A stretch of DNA of 64,000 bases from NCBI RefSeq assembly GCF_032118995.1, contig NC_092665.1, forward strand, positions 16,388,012 to 16,452,011, read 5' to 3'. How positions within the stretch are numbered: the stretch's first letter is position 1; the number at the start of each line of letters is the position of its first letter. Positions 11,121-20,587 of this stretch are shown one piece after another. This DNA is from Asterias amurensis (Eukaryota; Echinodermata; Asteroidea; Forcipulatida; Asteriidae). A model generated the notes under the pieces. The model worked only from the letters and a program-made list of their open reading frames with translations, searched no databases and was not told the DNA's origin. The position numbers and the translations under genes are program-made.

Positions 11121-12892
11121 ACCGCCCCCCCCCCCCCCCCTCGCTCCAAGGGTTATTTTCAAAAAGGGAAAAGCCTGAATTCAATAAAGGCCCTAATTAT
11201 TATAACGCGCCCCTCCAAGGATTGTTTCAGAACGGGAAAGAAAGCCCGAATTTCATAACGAGGCTAAATGAATACGGTACACACACGCGCAGTTTAATGG
11301 CTCCTAATTACACGCGTGCCTGATATATTGTCCGCCATTTTGGGAGTCAATATTGTTCAGAAAGGTCGAATTACTGCCCAAACAAAAATTATTGATAATA
11401 AATGCAACTTTTGATCAAGTGAATTCATCACACACAAAAACTGAAAAGTGTCTACAAGTGTTTCCAGGCTCTCTGCATTTCTTCGAAATTGTTATTTTAA
11501 TAACTTATAGGGATAACTATTTCCTTCGATTTGTGAAAACAAAAACTAGCTGTTGTAAACTGCATGACCTGGTTGTAGTACAAAAAAGTGTTTGAGCCAC
11601 CCACACATGAGATGGAACAGTGGGTATTTTTTTTTTTTTTTTTTTACCTGTATTGTACATAATACCACGCGCCATGTAGTTTTAGCCTATTCAATTGTAA
11701 GTGAAGGTTTGTAAAGAAATTCACCAATAGGGATTCGAACCCATTAGTGGCCTGGTTAAAGGCATGAATGCTCTCTCAAACTGTTATATAACTCTAATGG
11801 GTTGCCCTACACATCAACACGAAAAGAGAAAGAAACTAAAAACAGGTGAAACTGAGGAATGTGACCTCTTGAAGGTTTTCTTTGTTATGCAAATCAGGCG
11901 ATCTCGGCACGGGTTTCGAAGCCCTGGTTGTGGTCGACACAGCCTGGCCATTACTGGACGTGTCGCGCTGGAGGATAGCCGTATCTCTCGGTTCAACTTA
12001 GGGTCTTGGACTCGTCGCGTTTTCTGATGAACTTTACTCGCAAAATTGTCGAAATTCTCACCATATTAAGTCTTGTGCATTCAGAACTATTTCGTCAAAC
12101 TGTTGCAAGTTTAAAATTGCGATATTCTTAAAGGCTCTGCCACGTTTTTTGAGTATAATTCTCAGCCTACAACAACACAAGATGTATGAACCTTTGTTCA
12201 TTTTGTCACATGGCTGGACAGAAGTCAACTAAAAACTTCAGTGTTCAACACACATTACACTGTTGAGCAAGTTCACCAACATAGCATGAATTCCACGAAA
12301 TTTTCTAGTTCTGACTAAAGCTAAATGAACTTCGGTGTTTGAGGTCGGGTGGCTGTTTGAAAGCTCCTCCCGGGTCGCCATGGAGGGTAGTGTAAAACTC
12401 CGACCCGAGCCGACTGAACACATCCAGCCACCGGCATCTCCTTCACAGGTAAGGCGTGGCAATATACCTAAGATTGGTGTCTCAGACCTATTATGGCTAA
12501 ACCTCGTTTTCTTAGTATTATACAAATAAATTTTATTCCATAAAAACAAGTTATGTACACTATTTGGCCACTGACTGACGCGAGTCTTTGTTGGATACAG
12601 TGGTGGGTGTGGTGGGAGGGGGGGGGGGGGGACTTGGGGCAGAGATCAGGCCCAGATAAAACACTGAAAAAGGATATAAGCAAAATAATTTTTTAGTTAA
12701 TGAAATTTAACATTTCAAAGAAATGAAACAGTATTTCAAGGGAACAAAATTTACCCTAGTTAAATTAAATTGTTTACCTGTTCCTGTGGTCCATTTCAAC
12801 GCAATCAAAGACTTAAAGTGTTCACTAAACTATTCTCTTTTTTTACTTGAATTTTAGAACTGATTGAGGCCGAGAGTGACTTGAGAGCGAGG

Positions 12893-13158
12893 AAGCCAGT
12901 AGCCAGCAGCCAGTAGCCAGCAGCCAGTAGCCAGCAGCCAGCAGCCAGCAGCCAGTAGCCAGTAGCCGGCAGGCAGCAGGCAGCAGGCGGCAGGCAGCAG
13001 CCAGTAGCCAGCAGCCAGTAGCCAGCAGCCGGTAGGCAGCAGGCGGCAGGCAGCAGGCGGCAGGCAGCAGCCAGTAGCCAGCAGGGGGCAGGCGGCAGGC
13101 AGCAGGCGGCAGGCAGCAGCCGGTAGCCAGTAGTCAGTAGCCACTAGCCAGCAGAGAG
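12893..13158. repeat. CAG(T/C)AGC heptamer VNTR inside a putative exon
   Basis: About 265 bp made of CAGTAGC and CAGCAGC heptamers, drifting into GGCAGCAGGC(G/A)GCA in the middle. It fills most of the putative exon 12858-13228. Open frames across it (for example the Leu/Ala/Cys-rich minus-strand one) follow from the repeat and are not evidence of a protein. Confidence 0.9.
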
Positions 13159-13759
13159 CTACCATCCAGCCAAACTTCAAGAGGCACTAACTCATGAGTT
13201 GCAGCAAGAGGGAGCCCTCATGTGACAGGTAAAAAGGATTCCTAATTGGTCAACTTGAATTTTGTAACTATTTTTTGGTACATCTTTTCCAAACTCTTGC
13301 AGTCACATGATCTTGTATTTCACTAACTCTAATTGAGCAAAGAAACAAATACAATACAAGACCTATCAGAATGATTGACGGTCTCTTTTGTTGTCAGGAG
13401 TGCATCTTTAAATTGGTTATTAAAAAAACAATACTGACCCCCTTCCCCCAAAAAACCATTTAAAAAACAACAAATTTAACTGTTTTCAAGTGAATAGAAA
13501 AAGGGACATAACAATGTAACATAATGATGACAATGTCGAGTAAATAAAAACAAGTATTTAGAGAAAACAAAATAAATTTAATAACATGTTTTTTAATTAT
13601 ATTTTCCTCTTGTTATCAGATGGGTGTTATGATCTATGGATATGTGGTTTGTGGACGTTCTCATGGGAGTCCTCGCTGGAGTCATCGCCGGATTCAGGTA
13701 AGGAAAACTTGGCACCATCCGACCTCCACTTTTTAAATCGCGATTAATTCCTTGATAAT

Positions 13760-13923
13760 GCTGCCCTTTATCCTTGCAGGCCTTAATTGCCTTCTTAGAG
13801 GGCAGCAAACACATTCTAGTACAACCTCAACATTTTAAGTCCACTTTTGCAATGTAATTCTTTGATAAATGCTGCCCTTAATCTTTAAAAGCCTTAATTG
13901 CTTTTTACTTCTACAAGGGCAGC
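13760..13923. repeat. Two tandem intronic hairpins with GCTGCCCT/AGGGCAGC outer stems
   Basis: Hairpins at 13760-13806 and 13871-13923. Both have the same 8-bp outer stem and the same CTTAATT apical loop. The inner stem differs but still pairs: AGGC/GCCT in the first, AAAAGC/GCTTTT in the second. Flanks also match (TTGATAA before, AAAC(A/G)C and TCTAGTA after), so this is a tandem duplication of about 111 bp. They lie just after the donor at 13698. Confidence 0.65.
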
Positions 13924-14775
13924 AAACGCAATCTAGTAAGAATTATGGAGAGACCTTATTATGGACTTTAAAAAGGAAAATGGTGGGCTTTTGAAAACAA
14001 ATTAATTAGGTTGAAGTACTTTTCACTTGATTGATATACATTCTTTTATAATGAATGCACATAAACTTTCCCTTTTGAGATTTGATGGTTCTCAAAAGAA
14101 AACAAAAGATCATTCTCAAAGAAAAAAAATGTTAAAAGAAAAAATTCTGATAAAATCATTATAAGTGGAGGTCGGAAAACGCAAGTTGTCCTAAATCAAG
14201 ATCAAGATCAAGACGAAGACTTCAAAGTGTAAGAGCAGAGCTAACCCGTTCTCTTGCAGAGTCCAACCCCTTGTACCGCCCCTTCCCCCAAAACGCTCTG
14301 CAATCTTGTCGATGTTGTCCTTGCTTGTGCAACTTTCAAGGTGTCTTTATACTTTCTTGGCATTTTCTTGAGCTGCATATTGGTCGTAGCCAATGATGCT
14401 TTTAAGTTAGGAGACTAGTCTTACTGGAAATTTCTGGGTGGGTTAATACTTCAAGTCATCAGTTGTCATGCTTATTTAAAATTGTCATGATTTAATATTT
14501 CAAACTCTGTAAATAAAAAAGGTTGGAACCAAATCCAACCAAAACTTAATGTTAAGATTAATTTTACATAATTATAGGAATAAAAAGCAAAATTACAGTT
14601 TCTTGAAAAATATTTTCTTTTTCTAAACTTAAAAAGTACATCCTGTACTTGAGTCCCCTTTGCTCCATCAGTGCTTTGCACAGAACCTTAACCCACCATA
14701 AGTTATTTAGGAGTGATCATTATGCAGTCCAATGTTCCAGTTAGATCACCAATTAATTTAATGATTAATGTTTGA

Positions 14776-15063
14776 TTTAGGAGTTAGTAAATATATTATT
14801 TAGACCTGCTAAATGAATATTTACGCTCCTAATATCAGCATTCATCAAGTATATATGTAGACATCTTAAAAAAAAACCATTATGTTAAAATAAAATAAAA
14901 ATATTAATATTTTTCTTCAAGTAGCTAAGTGAATGCTCAATGTCTATTATTTAGGAATAGTAATTAATATAATTTATACATCAGCTAATGATCAATGTCT
15001 GGTTTAGGAATAGTAAATAATATCATTTATACATCAGCTAAATGGATTATTTGCATACTCCTA
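14776..15063. repeat. AT-rich hairpin repeats with TTAGGA/TCCTAA ends
   Basis: A hairpin at 14776-14833 and another at about 15003-15063, each near 60 nt. The left arm starts TTAGGA(G/A)TTAGTAAATA-like and the right arm ends TTTACGCTCCTAA or TTTGCATACTCCTAA. A half-copy at 14951-15000 lies between them. Each full copy can form a stem of about 25 bp with a few mismatches. Confidence 0.6.
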
Positions 15064-15568
15064 AAATCAGCATTACATCATCAGTCCCAAAAAAAAAAAA
15101 ACATTTTAAGCTTTAAAAAAATTATAATAGTAAATTAATAAACAAAATATAGGTGTAGTGCCTGCTCATTTAGATCAAAGTTCCAACAAAAAATTGGGAG
15201 ACACAAATTAAGTTTTTTAAAGGTTAGACCAGAAATTTTCGAGCGCTGCGAAAAATCAGGACAAGCCCTGAAGCCGGCAACATAGGATCGAGTAGACTTG
15301 ATGACAAGTCGTTAGCGCTGCCCAAAACACACATTCTGCTGTTCATGCAACAGTCCGATGTGATTATCGTTCATGCAACGGTCGTAGGTGCGCTTGGCCG
15401 TACGCCCGTAACTGCACTGTGCTTAACAACTATCGACTTGATTTCAAGACAAGATGGAGCGAAGCCTGGTAATCCATTCATGGAGAAAAGACATCAGTGG
15501 TGCCGTTAGGTGAGTATGATGGTAAAACAGTAAGGCCTAGAGATAAGACTAACTCTCTATCTTTCAGC

Positions 15569-16595
15569 AGGTTGACTGGAGATAGGTTAAGTATAAGGTC
15601 TGGATAACTTTCCGTATGGCGCCACCACTTTTTTACTCAATTTTACAAAAAGGAATATTATTATCATTAAGGTAAATTAGATACTATATTATTTCATATC
15701 GAATGAAACAGTGGTGGCGCCATACGGAAACTTTTCCTAAGGTCTGACTAGCGTAGTACTTAGTCTTGTTTCAAGACGCTCAATCTCATTTTCTTGTGGT
15801 GATCGAAATAACTCGCCCAAGGACAGTTAAAACAAGATCCTTAACAAAATAAAAGATAATCTCTTGAACCAAACTAAGAACTATGCTGTCAATGGTAAAA
15901 GCGAAGAACTCGCATCGATGTCCCTGAGTGACTGGAGGTCAATGAGGTCGGCAGTTTGCAGAGGTCAAGTTCAACAGGTGATCAGGTATAAGTATTGGTA
16001 AGTGGAAAAGAGTAACAACTCTTTTTCTCCTGGGGATCTAAAAATGTTTTATTTTCACTGATTTGAAATTTTTTGTTTATTTTCACAGAGACCTGAGGAC
16101 AAGTCTTTGCAGCACAGGTTAAGTATAAGGCGAAGAATGAGGGCAAGTGTAAAAGAAAAGTTTCTTATTATTTGTTGTAGTTTTTAACTTTCTCTGTTTG
16201 TTTATGTTTATTTTCGCAGATTTGGGACCTGATCGGTCATAGCGTTCAATGAAGTCTTTGCAGCACAGGTTAAGTATTAGGTGAAGAACGAGGGCAAGTG
16301 TAAAAGAAAAGTTTCTTATTATTTGTCGTAGTTTTTAACTTTCTCTGTTTGTTTGTGTTTGTTTTCACAGATTTGGGTACTGAGGTCAAGTGAGTTCAGT
16401 AAAGTATTTGCAGCACAGGTTAAGTATCGGGCGAAGTATTAGGTAAAGTTTGAGAGCAAGTGTGAAAGAAAAGTTTCTTAATTTTAACTCGTAACCTTTC
16501 CCTTCACAGGCCAGCTGTTACCTTGCTTGTTTGCTAAAGTGCATGTTGTGGCAAACAGATGTCAGCTCTGGGACACTGTAGAAGACATGGATTTG
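15569..16595 (+). repeat. Tandem array of micro-exon units sharing one donor motif
   Basis: Units of about 130-150 bp contain an acceptor (TTT..CACAG or TTTTCGCAG), a 29-49 nt exon-like segment ending GCAGCACAG, and a donor GTTAAGTAT. The donor word occurs at 15586, 16118, 16269 and 16419, with a variant (GGTATAAGTATTGG) near 15984. The intron parts also match (GTGTAAAAGAAAAGTTTCTTA). Segments 16220-16268 and 16371-16418 both begin ATTTGGG. Confidence 0.7.
15605..15737. mobile_element. MITE-like palindrome, TTTCCGTATGGCGCCACCAC ends
   Basis: The left end AACTTTCCGTATGGCGCCAC and right end GTGGCGCCATACGGAAACTT are near-perfect inverted repeats of more than 20 bp around an AT-rich centre of about 80 bp. 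No coding capacity. Confidence 0.75.
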
Positions 16596-17639
16596 GTAAA
16601 GTATTGGGGTTTCTACAGGTTATCTGTAGGGTGAGCCTGATTTTGGCTAATTGATGTGATCCAAAAAATCGTAACCTTCAAGAAACAAAAGTCTTCCCAA
16701 AACAAAGATCATGTTTTCATCTTGAAGATGCAGAAGAAGTTTGTGTGTTGGAAGTTTTCACTGGGCTTGAGTTGATGCCAGCAGGGATTACCAGAGTCAT
16801 GAAATGAAATTGGTTATGTGTATCAGGTTCAGCTACTGATAAGAAAACTTCCTACTTAACCGGACAACTCCATCAAGAAGTTTTAAAGATCACAAACAAA
16901 CCTACTTAAGTTTGTTGATTACTTGGAGCAAAAATACAAAAAAATGCCAAAGAAAACATTTGAATATTTCAGTATTTATAACCAGCAATCAAAATACTAG
17001 TATCATTTTGAGACTCTGCAACAAAAAGCGTGAATGACCAGCCAATCGTCAGGGTAAAAGCAATTGATAAACCCAGTTAATTAACCTTTTACAAATTTCT
17101 TGCAATCATTAAGACTTTGTCTGAATGTCTACTATTTTTTTCTCCTCAGTTTTGAGCAGTCTCTTGTGGAGTGAGATGAATACAACCCAGACCTGTTTAG
17201 TTTGGATGAGCGTCGTTGGAGCAGACAGGGAGTGATGAGTACAACTGGACCTGTTTCAGCATCGCTAGAAGGCAGCTGCAAGGAGTTAACACGCATCTTG
17301 TGCTAAGTTTGAAATAAAATATGTTGAAACTTTTGTTTGAAGAAAAGCTTGTTCCAATAATTTTGGCAGAGGGGGACATTTTTCAGAATAACCATGTTTT
17401 CAAAGTTTCTAATAATCGATTTGAAAGATTCATTTCCAACCTTTGCGATAAACACATCATAAAAACGAACCTGGGAAAACTTCATTGAAGTATGAGGTCT
17501 AAGATTGTCAGAAGAGTTTTCTCTAAAGAAAGAAACTTCAATGAAACCTGGAATGTTGAGTCTTGTTGAGTGCATGTTCAATAAGTTGAAGAAACTATTG
17601 GACCTGAGGGAGATTTTAACTACTTTCTGATAATAGATG

Positions 17640-17880
17640 TTAAATTTGCATCGGGGATAAAGATTATTAGTTTTGGTTTTTACCCATACACCGATATGTG
17701 TCTTAGCACTGTATAGGCCAACTCGGTACTTTCTTTAAGACCTATGAGGGTCATGGGTTCGAATCCCACCCGAGTAATATGCCTGTGAAATTTTTTCTAC
17801 AGAACTTTCGGAAAGTACTGAGTATACAGTGCTAAGACACATCGGTGTATGGGTAAAAACCAAAATTATTATTTTCTAAC
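17640..17880. mobile_element. tRNA-like core flanked by long inverted repeats
   Basis: The left arm 17673-17714 (GGTTTTTACCCATACACCGA...GTGCTTAGCACTG-like) and right arm 17823-17862 (CAGTGCTAAGACACATCGGT...AAAAACC) are inverted repeats of about 38 bp. Between them is GGGTTCGAATCCCACCCGAG, a perfect Pol III B-box. A related, less symmetrical copy lies at 41940-42180. Confidence 0.7.
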
Positions 17881-17924
17881 ACTTGTAGAAAGAGTTTATC
17901 AAAACTGTATATTTTCATCTTAAG

Positions 17925-19475
17925 ATTGTGAAGATGACTTTGTAGAAGGCCTCTACGCTACTTGGACTGTGTACCACCTGAGCTGAAGAAGGACTGTGTC
18001 AAGTCTAGCCAGCTGACTCACTACTACAACTCGTGTCAGTCAAACCAACCCTTTTTGGACTGGTGCAAAAGAGTCGACAACAAACTACTTGGTAAGTTTG
18101 AACAAACTTATTCTAAAACCTTTTTTTAAGGATCTGGGTACTTTTTGTAGGAAACAAAACACAATGTCCAAAGATTTACATCAAACTCACACAGTTAGAA
18201 GATGTTGATGGAAGAAAGCTTTCCTTAAAATATTACTTGCTGAGGTGCTGTATTTTGTTTTTAAATGAGTACAAAAAGTCACGAAAATAATTTTTGTCTC
18301 AGGAGACAAAAATTATATGACCATGTAAAACACAATTTCGTGACAATTTTACCCATTTACAAAAATAACCCACAGCACCTTAGTAGGTAATACTTTAAGG
18401 GAAGCTTTCTATTATCATTCTTCAAACCGTGTACATTTAATGTAAATCTGTTGACATTGTGTTTTGTGTTACAAAAAGTACGAAAATCTTAGAGGGTTCC
18501 ATCCCACAAATTTGTCAAATGAGTGGCTGCTTAATGGTTTCAATTCGATGTTGAAGGAGTAAATTTTATTCCCATCCTTCACTGAGATTTTAAAAAACAC
18601 GCCATACAAATATACTGTTGGAAAACTACATTTTAATAGGAGGTCAAGTTTGTCAGGAAAGATTTTCGAAAGCACAGAAAGTTCAACAAAACCTGGACTG
18701 TGTTCAATCAGTTGAAAAACTGATTCGAGCTTGAGGAGAATTTCCTTTGCAAGCAATAAGAAGTTTTGTCCTTAGAACAACTTATATTTGTGTTGAAGTA
18801 GTTTATAAAAATTAATATTAGAAAAAATGTTCTACCACAGATTGAGATGATGACCTGCACACAACATTGAAGCTAATCAACACTCTTTGGACTGAGTGCA
18901 ACCAGCTGAAGAAGGACTGTACCAGTTGACGCTTCTTGACTTGCTACAAGTAAACGCTATGGCCATGATGACTGACCAATGCTTTATGAACTCGGTGTGA
19001 TCATCTGAAGAAGAACTGTATTAAGTCTAGCTCCCTGACTCTATGCTACACGTTTAAACGATCAAGGCACATTACTTTTGGGCCATGGCCAACCAACGCT
19101 TTTTGAACTCGGTGTCACCATCTGAAGAAGAACTGTATCATGTCTAGCTCCCAGACGCAAGGCTACAATGAGTTCAACTGTATCAAGTTTAGCTCCCTGA
19201 CTTCAGGCCATAAGTTCAACTGTTTCAAGTTTAGCTACCTGACTCTATACCACAAGTGACCAGGAATGTTGTGATGATAATAATCACAGCTTATTGAACT
19301 AATCAGCTGAAGATCTGCATCAAAGATTCTTTTCGGAACTATCTCTTCTCAAATGGAGATTTTAAACATGGTTTTACCTGCAAGTTTACTAAGTTGTAGG
19401 TACTTCTTATTTTCACACCATGCAAATCTTCAATGCTTTTTGGACTGTCACCAACTGAAGAAAGACCGTGTCAAG
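17925..19475 (+). repeat. Degenerate repeated motif in putative exons
   Basis: A word near TTTGGACTCGGTGT, followed by CTGAAGAAG(G/A)ACTGT(A/G)TCAAGTCTAGC and CCTGACTC (quoted in parts), recurs about 5-7 times at irregular spacing: about 17965, 18890, 18990, 19100, 19180, 19215 and 19435. No reading frame stays open through all copies, so selection at protein level is unlikely. Confidence 0.6.
18141..18482. repeat. Long foldback, about 340 bp
   Basis: The left arm starts TACTTTTTGTAGGAAACAAA and the right arm ends TTGTGTTACAAAAAGTA. Inner parts pair (AAACACAATGTCCA/TTGACATTGTGTTTT, AGAAAGCTTTCC/GGAAGCTTTCT), and the centre is TTTTGTCTCAGGAGACAAAA. It lies within the putative intron from 18092 to 18840. 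Confidence 0.75.
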
Positions 19476-20349
19476 TGATCTCTACATGTTTGAACTGAAA
19501 CAAGCTGGACCATGAGGGCGCCTTACTGTATGATGTCAACACTCAAGGGGATCGGACCAATGATGTCATACCTGAATGTGTGGATGTGGCTATGGCTGCA
19601 GTTGTTGCTATGGGAGTCACATTGGTTTAGGAATTATTAACTCTAAAGATGGAACAGCTTTTGAAAAGAAAAAACAAGTAGCTTAATCAGGTAACCAACA
19701 ATGTTGGAATCCAAGCGCAATTATGAGACCTGAACTTGGTGTTTTTGTGCTTTTTTTCCAAAAACATTTGACTACAAAATGATTAAAAATGCCAAGAAAA
19801 GTCAAAACTTGATTGCAGGGAAGATTAAAAGAAAATTAATTTCTATTTAAACAAAACTCAAGTTACCAAAGTTCTTTGACATGTTCAATATCTTGGCAAG
19901 AAAAGCTCAGATTAAGTCATTTTGTTATAATGGTAAACTGCTTTGTGATGAAGGTAAAAAACATGACAAAATCTTTTGACAAAACTGCAATGTTATTATG
20001 TACAACTATCTTAGAGTATTTTAACAAAATGCATTTTGTATACTAGCGCTCTAAACAACTTAGGTTTCACAGCTGATATTGTTTTAATGTTTTGTAATTA
20101 TAATTTATTGTTACTTATCTGAAGTAATCATACATTTTTATCAAAGGTAACATTTTTAGCTTTATTTATTTATTTTTCATTATTATCTGATTGTTGGTGT
20201 ATTATTGTTTGAAGTTTACTTCGACTGTAAAAACTCCTAATTTCTTGCATTTTTAGACACATTTTTATTGAGAATGTTCGGACTGACTGCTCACCTACAC
20301 TATGTAACAAGATGCTTCAATATTACTATAATTTGTGTCATAATTTAAA

Positions 20350-20525
20350 AATGGTGTATGCACTATGTTCTGACACCCCTATGCTCTGACACCCCTCCAT
20401 TGTTCCGATTAAGCCTCGTTCTGTACATGCATAGGGGGGGGGGTGGTCGGGTTAAGATTAGAAAACAGTATTGGGTGAGGGACATACTGGTGTCAGAAAG
20501 TAGGGGTGTTGGAACATAGTGTGTA
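20350..20525. repeat. Imperfect inverted repeat around CACTATGTTC/GAACATAGTG
   Basis: The left arm GCACTATGTTCTGACACCCCT pairs (first 20 bases considered) with GGGGTGTTGGAACATAGTG on the right. The centre has a G-run. Probably a MITE. It lies upstream of the AATAAA at 20582. Confidence 0.5.
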
Positions 20526-20581
20526 CCTATATGCAATTAATTAGCACACCTGTTGTAAAATGTAGCAAGAAGGCCTTTTGA

Positions 20582-20587
20582 AATAAA
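20582..20587 (+). terminator. Candidate poly(A) signal for the noncoding locus
   Basis: AATAAA in a plausible 3' end context after the last exon-like repeats. A second AATAAA is at 20960-20965. Neither has direct support. Confidence 0.3.

Larger units (their letters stand above)
8745..11990. repeat. Diverged tandem duplication of a roughly 1.5-kb segment
   Basis: Blocks recur in the same order in two halves. They are: a, GTCGATGAGGGCGGTATACT at 8780 and 10569; b, TTCAAAAAGGGAAA with AAGCCCGAATTTCATAA at about 8965-9070 and 11157-11257; c, GTCCGCCATTTTGGGAG at 9076 and 11329; d, TATTTCCTTCGATTT at 9562 and 11518; f, GGTTTGTAAAGAAATTCACC at about 10160 and 11707, followed by GGGATTCGAACCCATTAG. 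There are no genes inside. The tRNA-like B-box (GGTTCGAATCCC on the minus strand) in block f hints that part of it is a tRNA-derived repeat. Confidence 0.75.
17303..18780. repeat. Diverged duplication of a roughly 1.1-kb block
   Basis: The sequence around 17440-17630 and that around 18570-18770 are clearly related: GAAAC(C)TGGA(A/C)TGT, CAATAAGTTGAAGAAACT against CAATCAGTTGAAAAACT, and GAGGGAGATTTT against GAGGAGAATTT. The exon-like segments at 17925 and 18841 also both begin ATTG(T)GA and contain CTTTGGACTG or CTTGGACTG. Both copies keep an antisense open frame of about 90 codons with a shared PGF(I/V)E(V/L)S motif; I recognise no protein family. Confidence 0.6.

Noticed and set aside
9660-11125. 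CRISPR-like array of short palindromic repeats
   Set aside because: Repeats differ in length and order, there are no unique spacers of even size, and the genome is animal. It is a mobile palindromic element.
12854-13180. Minus-strand 108-codon frame rich in Leu, Ala, Cys and Trp
   Set aside because: It is the heptamer VNTR read in one frame. A 7-bp repeat cycles through all frames, so the frame carries no information.
13620-13697. Protein-coding exon (MGVMIYGYVVCGRSHGSPRW)
   Set aside because: Good splice sites but the frame does not continue into neighbouring exon candidates, and it matches no family. Kept as part of the noncoding locus.
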